A stretch of 64,000 nt of DNA from an uncultured Verrucomicrobiaceae bacterium (GCA_937872615.1 CALMTT010000400.1:1-64000), one strand, 5' to 3'; numbered from the stretch's first letter, positions 35,270-44,005 are shown. Notes: generated from the sequence alone by a model not told the origin. Translations and numbers: made by a program.

Positions 35270-35566
35270 TCACCTTTCATCGTTGAAGCGTCTGGCGGCT
35301 TTTTTGCAGGACTCGGTCAAGTCGTCCCACGCCTTCTCAATACCGCCCTTCATGTCCTGCCAGGCATCGCCGCTGACGTTGCCGAGTTCCTTCAATTTCC
35401 CTTTGAGCGCATCCAGCTTGGCGGCGGCGTCGCCGATTTCCTCGTAGGCCATGATGTTCACGTCGGCGGCGGCGCGTTTGGCCTTGGCTTTGAGCAATTC
35501 CAACCGGGCGCGTTGCTCCTCGATTTGGGCTTCCAGTTTTTCGCGATAGGCGTCTTTCAAGCTCAT
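35270..35566 (-). CDS. Small coiled-coil protein, stress-operon leader
   Basis: A 98-aa, almost wholly helical, charged protein starting MSLKDAYREKLEAQIEEQ; heptad-like L/A repeats continue to about residue 60. It resembles small stress proteins in style only. It is the first gene behind weak element E6 and heads a tight run of genes down to trkA. Confidence 0.65.
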   Translation of the reverse strand: MSLKDAYREKLEAQIEEQRARLELLKAKAKRAAADVNIMAYEEIGDAAAKLDALKGKLKELGNVSGDAWQDMKGGIEKAWDDLTESCKKAARRFNDER

Positions 35567-35619
35567 AACATGGTTCTCTTTTCTCGCCTCCAGCTTACCC
35601 GAGGTCGCCGCCGGGGAAT

Positions 35620-35659
35620 AGCCGCGCACTTCCCACGGCTCTATCAGCGAAACGCTTAG
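35620..35659 (-). promoter_or_regulatory. Stress-promoter element E6 (weak copy)
   Basis: On the minus strand the box is CTAAGCGTTTCGCTGA (35659-35644), 3 mismatches from the consensus. The 19-nt spacer keeps the central GG, but CCAAT is replaced by CGGCT. It lies 54 nt before the start of the 98-aa gene and points at it. Confidence 0.45.
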
Positions 35660-35711
35660 TCGGCCGCAAATCGCCTGACTCCCGTCGTTCGAGCAGCACG
35701 TCCGTCAACCG

Positions 35712-36851
35712 TCATTCTGGCAATGAGCGCCAGAGTCGCCGGGCCAGATTCGGGTCAACCTTTACCAGAAGAAAATAGGCCAGCCGTTGCTTGAGCCGCA
35801 GCCAGAACGGATGAGACTTGTTGAGGTCGGACAATTCTATTCGTCGGCAATTTCCCAAATCGTCGGCGAATATCCTGCGAGCTTCCGCGACGGTATCACG
35901 GTCTTCGAGCCTGACCATCAGTTCGTAGTTAATGCGCAGGCTGCGCTGGTCGAGGTTTGACGAGCCGACATACACCACGTCGTCCACAATGATGAGTTTG
36001 GCGTGGAGAATCTGCGGCTGGTATTCGTGTATCTCGACGCCGTGTCTCAAGAGCCGCCCGTAAAGGCTCTGGGCCGCGAGTCGCGACAAAGGCACATCCG
36101 ATATTCCGGGGAGAATCAGTTGAACGCGCCCGCCGTGTTCGGCCACACGCATCAAATGGCGCCGCAAACGCCAGGTAGGGAGAAAGTAGCCCACCATGAT
36201 TTGCACGTTTTGCGCCCGCGCCAGATCGCCGCGTAACGCCAGCTTGATGGGATTGCGCCCCCGGCCCGGTTCACTGAAAAGAACCTGTTCCGGCGGCCAG
36301 CTTGCCGCCCGGTCCACCGGGAAGCGTCGAAGCCTGATGAAGCGTTTGTGCTGAAAGTTCGCCCGCTTGAACATCTCCTCGAACGAAGCAGCCAGCTGTG
36401 CCGCCAGCGGTCCGACCAGCTTGATTCCGAGATCACGCCAGCCGGAGTGAACTCCGTCTCCGTGATATTCACGAGCGATGTTAAAGCCTCCGATAAACGC
36501 CACCTGATCATCGCAAACCAGCAATTTGCGGTGGTCGCGAAATGAGAACCGCATCAGAGCGGCCGGATTGAACCACCGCACTTCGCCGCCTGCGGAAATC
36601 AATTCATCCCAGAAATGATAAGGCAGCCCCATCGAGCCTAGCGCATCCAGCAGCACACGCACGCGCACGCCGCGTTGTTGGGCACGCACCAGGGCTTCGC
36701 GAAACTTCTGTCCGACCGGCCCTCCGGCGTAGATGTAGCTTTCCAGGCGCACGGACGACCGCGATGCCTCGATGGCATCCAGCATGGCGGGGAATATCTC
36801 CCTGCCGCTGCGCAACCACTGGCATTGTGTCAGGGTGCTCATGCTGGACAA
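35712..36851 (-). CDS. Cardiolipin synthase-like phospholipase D
   Basis: A 379-aa PLD-superfamily protein with two HKD motifs: FRDHRKLLVCDDQVAFIGG and LHAKLIIVDDVVYVGSSN. The shape is that of cardiolipin synthase B, without the N-terminal TM pair. It likely remodels anionic phospholipids at the inner membrane, fitting a stress role. It follows the SLC13 carrier gene by 15 nt. Confidence 0.9.
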   Translation of the reverse strand: MSSMSTLTQCQWLRSGREIFPAMLDAIEASRSSVRLESYIYAGGPVGQKFREALVRAQQRGVRVRVLLDALGSMGLPYHFWDELISAGGEVRWFNPAALMRFSFRDHRKLLVCDDQVAFIGGFNIAREYHGDGVHSGWRDLGIKLVGPLAAQLAASFEEMFKRANFQHKRFIRLRRFPVDRAASWPPEQVLFSEPGRGRNPIKLALRGDLARAQNVQIMVGYFLPTWRLRRHLMRVAEHGGRVQLILPGISDVPLSRLAAQSLYGRLLRHGVEIHEYQPQILHAKLIIVDDVVYVGSSNLDQRSLRINYELMVRLEDRDTVAEARRIFADDLGNCRRIELSDLNKSHPFWLRLKQRLAYFLLVKVDPNLARRLWRSLPE

Positions 36852-36866
36852 GTGGCCGGTGCTGAT

Positions 36867-38645
36867 TCAGAACGGCCAGAATTTAGGGATGAAATAGACT
36901 GCCAGCGCACAGAATAGCAGGTTCAGTGGCAGGCCCACCTTAAGATAATCGCTGAACCGATAGCCGCCCGCGCCATAGACGAGTGTGTTCGTCTGATAAC
37001 CAATCGGCGTGGCGAAGCAGGCAGACGCGCCGATGGCCACGGCGATGATGAACGGCCGTGCGCTTACATTCAGCGACGCGGCGGCTTCGATCACGATGGG
37101 CGTGAGCAACACCGCCACAGCGTTGTTGGACAGAAACGCCGTCATCACGGAAGCGATCACGACGATGGCAGACAGCACGGCCAGTGGGCCGAACGAACCC
37201 AACCCGCCGATGATTGCATTGGCAACGAGTTCCGCGCCCTTGGTTTTCTCCAGCGCGACGCCGAGCGCGAGCATCCCGAAGATGAGGAAAATGATCTTCC
37301 ATTCGACAGCTTCGTAGGCTTCCTCCACGTCGAGACATCGGGTAAGGAGAACCAGCACTGCGCCCATGATGGCCAGCGGTCCAATGGGCATGACGTTCAG
37401 CGCCGCGAGCGCGACTACCACCGCAATGACGCCGACGGCAAGCCATTGCCTCTGACGGCGCTTGGGCGTGTGCGGCACGTCGAGCAAGAGCAGAAAGGCG
37501 CGGCCCTCGCGCAATTCCCCGACCGCTGACTCCGTCCCTTCCACGAGCAGCGTGTCGCCGTATTGCAGCCGCACGTCGGCGAAGTTCTCCCGCAGGCTGA
37601 CGCCCTGCCGATGCACTGCCAGCACGAGCACGCCAAAGCGACGGCGGAAGTTCATCTGGCGGATGCTGCGGCCAATCAAGCTGGAGTGCGGGCCGACAAC
37701 ACATTCCGCCACGATGGCTTTTTGCGCACCGACGACTTCCACGCCAAGTTTCGTCTTGGGCACAATCTCGATTCCGGCCAGGGATTTGAGGTCCACCACG
37801 GAAGCCAGTTCCATCGTCAGCCGCAGGCGGTCGCCGCGCTCCAGAACGATTTCGGGCATCGGACCAGACACCGGCGCTCCCGACCGGATGATTTCCAACA
37901 CGCGCGCCTTGGGCTGGTTCGCGAGCGGCGTGTCGGCAAGTTTCTTTCCGATGAGCGGCGAATCGGCGACCACCACGGCTTCGGTCAGGTATTGTTTGCT
38001 GTCAGTAGTTTGAAGAACTGAAGCCAATGTCTCGCGATCCGGCAGCAATTTCCGTCCTAAGAGAAGCAAGTAGGCCAGCCCGGCGAGGGTGAGAATGAAT
38101 CCGACTTTCGCCAATTCAAACATGCCGAGCGGGGCGTGGCCCATCTGCTGCGCCGTGGAACTGACGAGGATGTTCGTTGAAGTGCCGATGAGCGTGCATG
38201 TGCCGCCAAAGATGGAAGCGAACGAAAGGGGAATAAGCAGTTTGGACGGTTTGATGCCGCGCGAAGCTGCCAGCGAAATCAGAATCGGCATGAACACGAC
38301 CACGACGGGCGTGTTATTGATAAACGCGGAGATGAGCGCGACGCTGGGGAGCACCACGAGCAGTAGCGACCAGTCCGATTTGCCGACGAGCCGGTTCAGT
38401 CTGTGGCCGAGCGCTTCGATGACGCCGGTGCGCTCCAGCGCCGCGCTGAGGATGAACATGCACGCGACCGTGATCGCGGCGTCATTGCTGAAGACTTTGA
38501 ATGCCTCGGCGGGCGTCAGGACGCCGGTGGCGAGCAACACGCTGAACGCCAGCATCGCCACGAGATCGAGCGACAGTTTTTCCCAGACCATCAACGCGAA
38601 CGTCGCGGCCAGCAGTCCGAAGACGATAAACAATTGCCAGGTCAT
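36867..38645 (-). CDS. SLC13/DASS-type anion carrier with TrkA_C domains
   Basis: A 592-aa membrane carrier with about 11 TM helices in two halves, and two RCK_C (TrkA_C) domains in the middle cytoplasmic part (about 205-385). Typical stretches are INNTPVVVVFMPILISLA and LSNNAVAVLLTPIVIEAA. Family members move sulfate, dicarboxylates or similar anions with Na+. The substrate cannot be told. Confidence 0.87.
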   Translation of the reverse strand: MTWQLFIVFGLLAATFALMVWEKLSLDLVAMLAFSVLLATGVLTPAEAFKVFSNDAAITVACMFILSAALERTGVIEALGHRLNRLVGKSDWSLLLVVLPSVALISAFINNTPVVVVFMPILISLAASRGIKPSKLLIPLSFASIFGGTCTLIGTSTNILVSSTAQQMGHAPLGMFELAKVGFILTLAGLAYLLLLGRKLLPDRETLASVLQTTDSKQYLTEAVVVADSPLIGKKLADTPLANQPKARVLEIIRSGAPVSGPMPEIVLERGDRLRLTMELASVVDLKSLAGIEIVPKTKLGVEVVGAQKAIVAECVVGPHSSLIGRSIRQMNFRRRFGVLVLAVHRQGVSLRENFADVRLQYGDTLLVEGTESAVGELREGRAFLLLLDVPHTPKRRQRQWLAVGVIAVVVALAALNVMPIGPLAIMGAVLVLLTRCLDVEEAYEAVEWKIIFLIFGMLALGVALEKTKGAELVANAIIGGLGSFGPLAVLSAIVVIASVMTAFLSNNAVAVLLTPIVIEAAASLNVSARPFIIAVAIGASACFATPIGYQTNTLVYGAGGYRFSDYLKVGLPLNLLFCALAVYFIPKFWPF

Positions 38646-38661
38646 GCGCTCGCATTTCGCC

Positions 38662-39591
38662 TTACTTCTCCTGTGGTGCGCGATTCTCCAGCCGGTCCAG
38701 TCGGCGGCGGAGTTCCATGACTTCGTGATACAGCGCGGTGGCTACGTCCGCCGATTCGATGCGCGCCTTCTTTTCGAGCTTCTTGATCAAATCGGGCAGA
38801 CGCGTCGTGCCCAGACGCCGCTTGGCCTTCTCCGCACGCTGCTGGTTCATGCGTTGCGAATAGGTTTCCTCCAGCGCATCGAGGGCGGCGAGACATTGCG
38901 CGTGGGTGGCGAGCAACCAATCCTCGGCTGTGGGTGACGCTTCACTTTGCGTTCGCGCTTCGTCCGTCATTTCTTCCATCAGCACATCGCGGACTGCATC
39001 GGGAATCTCTTGATCAAGAAGCCGCGTGCGTCCGGTCGCGGTTCTGACGACCTGGCGCTGGCGGAGCTCGATGAGGAATGCGCCGAGCAAACTGAAGCGC
39101 GTGGCCTGCGGCTCTTTCACTTCCACGAGCACAGGTTCACCGTTGACCATCTTCGCTGCGTAGGCATTTTTGCCGCTGACCTTTCCCGGCAACCACGCAG
39201 CTTCGTTCGCGATGCGACGCCGCACCGCGCGAACCATCTCCAACTTCACGGCAGGAGTGAGCACGGCAATGCGGAGTTGCTCCGGTTGCGCTGGAGTAGA
39301 GGCAGGGGGCGTGGGCTGGGCAGCGGATGCCGCCAGCTTGGGTGTGCTCGCAGGAGCGGGTTCTTTCGCCGGCAAATCCACACGAATCGGCTTGCTCGAA
39401 TAATTAGGATGCGTCGCCGGGTTGGGCGGCATCACCGGCGCGGGTTTCTTCTTTTCCTTCGGCGGCTCGGGAATCGTGATTCCCGCCTGGCAGGAAGGAC
39501 AGTTGATTTGGCGTCCGCACCACTCCGTCGCCGCCAGGATATGCTGGCCGCAGGTCGGACAGTTGAATTTGAATTCGGTTTTGGTCGGCAT
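38662..39591 (-). CDS. Zinc-ribbon protein with C-terminal coiled coil (paralogue A)
   Basis: A 309-aa protein. The N-terminal zinc ribbon has FNCPTCGQHIL and NCPSCQ, then a P/A-rich linker, a middle domain of about 130 residues of unknown type, and a C-terminal helix ending in a RRRLDRLENR coiled coil. ATG 39591 is used. Its ends match the next upstream gene (paralogue B), so the pair arose by duplication and one copy gained or lost the middle domain. Confidence 0.7.
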   Translation of the reverse strand: MPTKTEFKFNCPTCGQHILAATEWCGRQINCPSCQAGITIPEPPKEKKKPAPVMPPNPATHPNYSSKPIRVDLPAKEPAPASTPKLAASAAQPTPPASTPAQPEQLRIAVLTPAVKLEMVRAVRRRIANEAAWLPGKVSGKNAYAAKMVNGEPVLVEVKEPQATRFSLLGAFLIELRQRQVVRTATGRTRLLDQEIPDAVRDVLMEEMTDEARTQSEASPTAEDWLLATHAQCLAALDALEETYSQRMNQQRAEKAKRRLGTTRLPDLIKKLEKKARIESADVATALYHEVMELRRRLDRLENRAPQEK

Positions 39592-39648
39592 GGTTTCTCC
39601 TTCCATTCTGCGATTTTCGCGGGCGACTGGCAAACTCTGAACGTGGGT

Positions 39649-40143
39649 CTAATTCCCTGTGACAGTTGCGAGCTTGGTATCAGCGCCATTCGCGACCGGA
39701 TTCGGGTGCTGGGTGGCGAGTTGTCTTTCTACTGCTTCCAACCGGCGGCGCACATTGGTCAATTCACGGAACAGTGCAGTTGCCAGGACGGCTGGCTCGA
39801 CGAGCGCGCCTTTCTCCAGACTTTGAACCAAGTCCTGCCACGGCTCATTACCCGTCACGCTCGTCGGCGTAGTCGCGGCGCTAGTGCAGCGTGAGGCGAG
39901 TTCGCCGTTCAGACCTGCGGCGTCCTGTCGCGGTTTGGACGGCAGTTCAATCCGAATGGTTGGTCTGGTTTGATTCTGTGACGCTGCCGGTTTTGTATCC
40001 GCGCCGTCGTCGAATGACTTCGGAATGGAGATTCGTTGCTGGCACGAGGGACAACTGATCCCAAGCCCTTGCCATTCTGTGGCTACCAGGATGCGCTGGC
40101 CGCACATCGGACAGTTGAACTTGAATTCGCTTCTTGTCGGCAT
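39649..40143 (-). CDS. Zinc-ribbon protein with C-terminal coiled coil (paralogue B)
   Basis: A 164-aa protein with zinc ribbon FNCPMCGQRIL and SCPSCQQ, a linker, and a C-terminal helix (LATALFRELTNVRRRLEAVE) matching paralogue A. An in-frame ATG at 40158 would add five residues. It is the first gene behind element E3 and is followed after 57 nt by paralogue A. Confidence 0.7.
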   Translation of the reverse strand: MPTRSEFKFNCPMCGQRILVATEWQGLGISCPSCQQRISIPKSFDDGADTKPAASQNQTRPTIRIELPSKPRQDAAGLNGELASRCTSAATTPTSVTGNEPWQDLVQSLEKGALVEPAVLATALFRELTNVRRRLEAVERQLATQHPNPVANGADTKLATVTGN

Positions 40144-40193
40144 GGCTTCTGTCTTCATGCCACCAATCTTATTCGGGCCGCGTGGATTGGGCC

Positions 40194-40233
40194 ATTGGCT
40201 GACTCCCGTCGCGGGACTGAGTGAAACGACTAG
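40194..40233 (-). promoter_or_regulatory. Stress-promoter element E3
   Basis: Minus-strand box CTAGTCGTTTCACTCA (40233-40218; one mismatch), a 19-nt spacer with GGG at its centre, then CCAAT (40198-40194). It lies 36-51 nt before the paralogue B start. Confidence 0.7.
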
Positions 40234-40261
40234 ATTGCCAACTGGGCGCGTGAATCGGGAG

Positions 40262-40927
40262 CTACGGCCTTACGCCCAGAACAATCTCCACGGGAATCCA
40301 CATGTGCTTCTTTTGGGCTTTGGTGATCTTGAATCCGGCGCGCTCCAGCGATTCGCGCACGTAGATGGGCCGGCAATCAAGGAAGTTCGGGAAGTGTTTG
40401 TGCGTCCACTCAAACACGCCGATGAGCGGATCGTGTTTCGCGTCCTTCGACATGGCGACGACAACGATGCGTCCGCCGCGCCGTAGCACGCGCTTGCACT
40501 CACGCAAAATCTTCGGGATTTCCGGCGTGTCGAACAATTCGAGCGTGAAGCTCATGAAGATCGCGTCGAGGCTGCGGTCGGTGTAAGGCAGTTGAGTTGC
40601 ATCGCCGCAGCGCAATCGCGCGCGTTCGAGCAGCCCGGCTTTGGCGAGATTCGCCTTCGCCAGCTTCAGCATCTTGTCGGATAGATCGAGACCGAACACC
40701 TTACCCTTTAGTCCAACCGCCTTGGCCAGCGCAACGAGGCTATGTCCTGTTCCAAAACCGATTTCTAACATTTGCTCGCCGACACCTGGCTTCAGCAGCA
40801 CCAGCCCTGCTTTGCGCATCGGGGCTTCACTACGGTCGGAAAGCAGGTCATAGACGCGGGCGATCTTGTTGTAGAACGCGCGGGTCTGTTCCTTCGATTG
40901 GAGGACACGCAGGATTCGGTCTTGCAT
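40262..40927 (-). CDS. Class I SAM-dependent methyltransferase (UbiE-like)
   Basis: A 221-aa methyltransferase. SAM motif I is MLEIGFGTGHSLVALA, motif II FGLDLSDKMLKLAK, and post-motif DAIFMSFTLELFD. It resembles UbiE/menG-type C-methyltransferases, but the acceptor is unknown. It is the last gene of the universal-stress-protein operon, directly before element E3. Confidence 0.87.
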   Translation of the reverse strand: MQDRILRVLQSKEQTRAFYNKIARVYDLLSDRSEAPMRKAGLVLLKPGVGEQMLEIGFGTGHSLVALAKAVGLKGKVFGLDLSDKMLKLAKANLAKAGLLERARLRCGDATQLPYTDRSLDAIFMSFTLELFDTPEIPKILRECKRVLRRGGRIVVVAMSKDAKHDPLIGVFEWTHKHFPNFLDCRPIYVRESLERAGFKITKAQKKHMWIPVEIVLGVRP

Positions 40928-40957
40928 AAACGCTAACGCGAGTCTGCTTCAATCTGT

Positions 40958-41230
40958 TTACGCCACTTGTCGCACCGCATTCTCGCCGCCGTAGGAATTG
41001 GCGACGCGCACCGTGCATTCCGGGTCTCCGCGCCATTCGCCATCCACGATGAACCGATATTGATATGCGCCCGGCGCTAAGGCTACCGATGTTTTCCATT
41101 CACCACCCTTCAGTTTCTGCATTTCGATAGGTTCATCCTGCCAGTGGGTAAAATCACCAACCAACTGGACACTCGTCGCCGCTGGAGCAGTGAAGGTAAA
41201 AGTTTGTCGTCGGTTGTTCTTGCGAGCCAT
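40958..41230 (-). CDS. Stand-alone CBM48 / glycogen-binding domain protein
   Basis: A 90-aa protein made of a single CBM48/AMPK-glycogen-binding fold: FTFTAPAATSVQLVGDFTHW, then the YQYRFIVDGEWRGDP motif. No catalytic domain is attached. A strong ribosome site (GAGAAAGGACAA) precedes ATG 41230. It may tether a partner to glycogen or act as a scaffold; the partner is unknown. Confidence 0.85.
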   Translation of the reverse strand: MARKNNRRQTFTFTAPAATSVQLVGDFTHWQDEPIEMQKLKGGEWKTSVALAPGAYQYRFIVDGEWRGDPECTVRVANSYGGENAVRQVA

Positions 41231-41305
41231 GATTTGTCCTTTCTCTTTGGGTTTATTTGTTGATGTGCCTGCCGCGCAATGACACCGCCCGGCGGCGAAG
41301 TATAT

Positions 41306-41590
41306 TCATGAGCCTTTCAGTGCTTTTGCGAATCGGAGTGCTGTCAGTGCGGTCGGAATCCAGCGCGCCAGCTTGCGCCAGTGTCGCATGGCCAGCAGAC
41401 CGGCGACTGCCCCGCCTGCAATCAAAAGCGGACTGTGCGATGCAACCTTCCCCCGCGCCTCCCGCAAGCCGTCCAGCCGCGCACGGAGACTCTCGCGTTC
41501 CAGCGTGATCAGGCTGCGATGCAGGTCCGCTTCCATCACAAGCAAGCGACGGCGTTCGGCCAGTTCGTTCAGTTGGCGTTGTGCAAACAT
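41306..41590 (-). CDS. YqjK-like small membrane protein
   Basis: A 94-aa protein with an N-terminal charged helix and one hydrophobic segment (HSPLLIAGGAVAGLLAMRHW), followed by a basic tail. Its position directly after DUF883 and YqjE-like genes matches the E. coli yqjD-yqjE-yqjK order. It overlaps the previous gene by 22 nt. Confidence 0.7.
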   Translation of the reverse strand: MFAQRQLNELAERRRLLVMEADLHRSLITLERESLRARLDGLREARGKVASHSPLLIAGGAVAGLLAMRHWRKLARWIPTALTALRFAKALKGS

Positions 41591-41958
41591 TCGCCGTCCT
41601 TTCTGAATTCAGCCACGGTGTGCGCAAAGGGCGTCGGGCCGGTTTGAATCTTCTTGCGGATGCTCCAGATGATGCCGCCCGCCACAGCCAGTGCGACGGC
41701 GGCTAATCCGACGAGTCCCGCGTATCCCGCCACGGCCCACAACCAGAACGCCAGCGCGATCAGCGCAATGAAGATTCCCGCCGCGCCGATGGCCGCCGCC
41801 AGACCGAGCCACACGAGCAGGTTGAGCAGCCGCAGCTTCTCCTCCTGCAACTCGACGGTGAACAGCTCGAACCGGCTGCGCAACAGGGCCGACAACGACC
41901 CGCCGATGCGCCGAAGCGATTCGAGCCATCCACCGTGGTTGGTTTGGGCGGTGTTCAT
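41569..41958 (-). CDS. YqjE-like / holin superfamily III membrane protein
   Basis: A 129-aa protein with an amphipathic N-terminal helix (about 10-45) and two TM helices (about 48-75 and 80-105), the layout of the YqjE/phage holin III superfamily. Starts 2 nt after the DUF883 gene ends. Probably a membrane stress protein rather than a true holin. Confidence 0.8.
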   Translation of the reverse strand: MNTAQTNHGGWLESLRRIGGSLSALLRSRFELFTVELQEEKLRLLNLLVWLGLAAAIGAAGIFIALIALAFWLWAVAGYAGLVGLAAVALAVAGGIIWSIRKKIQTGPTPFAHTVAEFRKDGECLHNAN

Positions 41959-41960
41959 GG

Positions 41961-42296
41961 TTACTTGCGGGCGACCACGACGCCGAGCAACAGGCCGATG
42001 CCGAAGGCGACGCCGATGGATTCATACGGGTGTTCGCGGATCACGGTGTCCGCCTTCTTCGCCGCGGCTTTCGCGGTGGCGACGGTTTGTTCCTGCAAAT
42101 GCGTGCAGGTGGTCTTGGCGCGTTCCAACGCCGCGCTGACGCGGGCACGGGCTTCCTTCGCCTTTTCACTCACGTCGCCGGCGGTGGCTTTCAACAAGTC
42201 CTCCGCATCGCGGCTGAGTGTTTGCAGGTCGGTCAGCACGCGCTCTCGGGCAACAGCACTGTGCGCCTTTTCAATGGCTTGATAGTTCGTTTCCAT
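41961..42296 (-). CDS. DUF883 protein (ElaB/YqjD-like, ribosome-associated type)
   Basis: A 111-aa protein: a long amphipathic helix followed by a C-terminal TM (ESIGVAFGIGLLLGVVVARK) after the conserved REHPYESIG motif. ElaB/YqjD proteins anchor to the inner membrane and bind ribosomes in stationary phase. The start at 42296 has a clear GAAAGGAC ribosome site. Confidence 0.9.
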   Translation of the reverse strand: METNYQAIEKAHSAVARERVLTDLQTLSRDAEDLLKATAGDVSEKAKEARARVSAALERAKTTCTHLQEQTVATAKAAAKKADTVIREHPYESIGVAFGIGLLLGVVVARK

Positions 42297-42350
42297 TGTG
42301 TGTCCTTTCTCTTTTGGTTTTCCCAGTTTCAAAAGCGTTCAGTCTGCCCA

Positions 42351-43346
42351 TCACAAACCGCGCGGTTTGCGCACTACGAACACCGGGCACTTGGCGGAGC
42401 GGACAACCTGTTCGGCGGTGCTACCCATCAGCAACCGGTCCAATCCCGTGTGGCCGTGAGTCGAGAGCATGATCAGGTCCGCGCCTTTCTCTTCCGCCGT
42501 TTTCACGATCACGTCAGCGGCCCGACCATTTCCAACCAGTGAAGTCACGGGAATGGATTTGGGCACGAATCGCCGCGCCACTTGTGGCAACTGCTTCTTG
42601 GCGTTTCGCGCCACAGTGACTTCCGGCAACACCAAGACCGCACCCTCCATTCCGGTGGCATACGGATTTGGCTCGATCACATTCAACAACAGAAGTCGCG
42701 CCTCGCTTCGCCTGGCCAACGGCACCGCCAGCTTCAAAGCGCGCAGCGAAGTCAGCGAGAAATCGAGCGGCACAAGAATTCGCCGCCAAGGCAGTGTTTT
42801 CGGATACAACGGCGGCTGCAACGCCAGCAAGCGCTTCGCCGATTCGTTCATCTGCCGCCGGACGGTGAGCACAGGACAATGCGCGTGGCGGATAATCCGT
42901 TCAGCCGTGCTGCCAAGCACGACCCGCTTCAATCCTGAACGCCCGGTATTCGAGAGCACAATCAAGTCCGCTTTGATGGCTTTGGCAGCCGCGACAACTT
43001 CGTAGGGGGGATTGCCCTCACGGACAACCGTGCGTCCCTGCAACTCGTCGGGCAACAGTTGTGCGGCGAGATCGTCGAGATGGGTTTTCGCCACATCCAC
43101 CAGGCGGTGCATGTTCATGGAGAGGTAGTGGCCGCCTCCGGGGATTCCGCGCCAGGTGGAAACGGTGGGCGGCTGAACCACATGCACCAGGCTGACCTTC
43201 GCGCGAAGCGCCCGCGCCAGCGGCACGGCGCAAGTCAGTGCCTGTCGCGCGTAGCCAGAGAAATCCATTGGGACAAGGATCTGCCGCACGACCAGCTTTT
43301 CGGTTGAAGGCCCGCGTTTCCGCGTCGCACTCTGTTTCTTGTTCAT
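42351..43346 (-). CDS. Tandem universal stress protein
   Basis: Two Usp domains in one 331-aa protein. Each has the ATP-binding GxxG-type loop: VLGSTAERIIRHAHCPVLTVR in the first and LMGSTAEQVVRSAKCPVFVVR in the second. Both begin with ILVPxDFS. Cytoplasmic. I prefer ATG 43346; an upstream ATG at 43430 would leave almost no leader after the E4 promoter. First gene of the operon with DUF883, holin-like, CBM48 and methyltransferase genes. Confidence 0.92.
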   Translation of the reverse strand: MNKKQSATRKRGPSTEKLVVRQILVPMDFSGYARQALTCAVPLARALRAKVSLVHVVQPPTVSTWRGIPGGGHYLSMNMHRLVDVAKTHLDDLAAQLLPDELQGRTVVREGNPPYEVVAAAKAIKADLIVLSNTGRSGLKRVVLGSTAERIIRHAHCPVLTVRRQMNESAKRLLALQPPLYPKTLPWRRILVPLDFSLTSLRALKLAVPLARRSEARLLLLNVIEPNPYATGMEGAVLVLPEVTVARNAKKQLPQVARRFVPKSIPVTSLVGNGRAADVIVKTAEEKGADLIMLSTHGHTGLDRLLMGSTAEQVVRSAKCPVFVVRKPRGL

Positions 43347-43441
43347 CGTCTTTCGCACGTTTTTGCCTTTCTGGTTGGGCCGCCGGTCTCGGCATGTCTC
43401 TGTTTCTGCTTCAAAGTTAAACGTGTTCATCGCGCCATGCC

Positions 43442-43481
43442 ATTGTCCCACTCCCGATGACCGCCTCAGTGAAACGACTAG
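43442..43481 (-). promoter_or_regulatory. Stress-promoter element E4
   Basis: Minus-strand box CTAGTCGTTTCACTGA (43481-43466), a 19-nt spacer with central GGG, then ACAAT (43446-43442). It points at the tandem Usp gene. Confidence 0.7.
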
Positions 43482-43490
43482 CGACGCGGC

Positions 43491-43655
43491 TCACAGGCCG
43501 TCGCTTTCGAGCTTCCGCGCGAGGTCCTGCTCCGCCAGCCGCCACTCGCGCGGCGTGAGCGGGCGTTTGCCGAACACGTCGCGAAACAACCGCTCCGCGT
43601 GCAGCCGCACCATGCAACGCGACAAGCCGGGTATGCGCGGCAGCGGCTGATTCAT
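43491..43655 (-). CDS. Small ORF, possible fragment of a frameshifted gene
   Basis: A 54-aa open frame, MNQPLPRIPGLSRCMVRLHA onward, ends in a plausible helical tail (LTPREWRLAEQDLARKL). Upstream to 43930 two other minus-strand frames stay open with protein-like composition (for example one starting MKQFKPTNSPAK at 43914), so this may be one gene broken by frameshifts. It lies behind element E5, which suggests a once-expressed gene. No family recognised. Confidence 0.4.
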   Translation of the reverse strand: MNQPLPRIPGLSRCMVRLHAERLFRDVFGKRPLTPREWRLAEQDLARKLESDGL

Positions 43656-43951
43656 GGATCGCGGCCAACGACTCTTCATCGGGAGAAAGCGAGAGGCTTT
43701 GGTGGACGTGCAAGAATCGGCGCGTGGCACAACCCGCGCGCACTGGCGCTGCCGCGTTGGAGCATCGCCAGCCGGAATTGGAAACCGGCATTCGCTCGAT
43801 GGCTACCACGAATTGCACCGGGGCGAATCCCGCCACGGCGATGACGTTGCGACGCCGCGAGCCAGTTGTTCTGGCGGGCTTCGCCGGGCTGTTTGTTGGT
43901 TTGAATTGCTTCATGCATGGTGAAGTTTAGGCGTGTCGAGCGTTGCATACT

Positions 43952-43991
43952 ATTGGCCGAATCCCTTCCGGCGGTTCAGTGAAACGACTAG
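43952..43991 (-). promoter_or_regulatory. Stress-promoter element E5
   Basis: Minus-strand box CTAGTCGTTTCACTGA (43991-43976), 19-nt spacer with central GGG, then CCAAT (43956-43952). It points at the possibly frameshifted small gene region 43491-43914. Confidence 0.7.
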
Positions 43992-44005
43992 CCCGCCCGG
44001 GCCGG

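Noticed and set aside
41569-41958. Phage lysis cassette
   Set aside because: The holin-superfamily protein is next to YqjD- and YqjK-like genes, and there is no endolysin.
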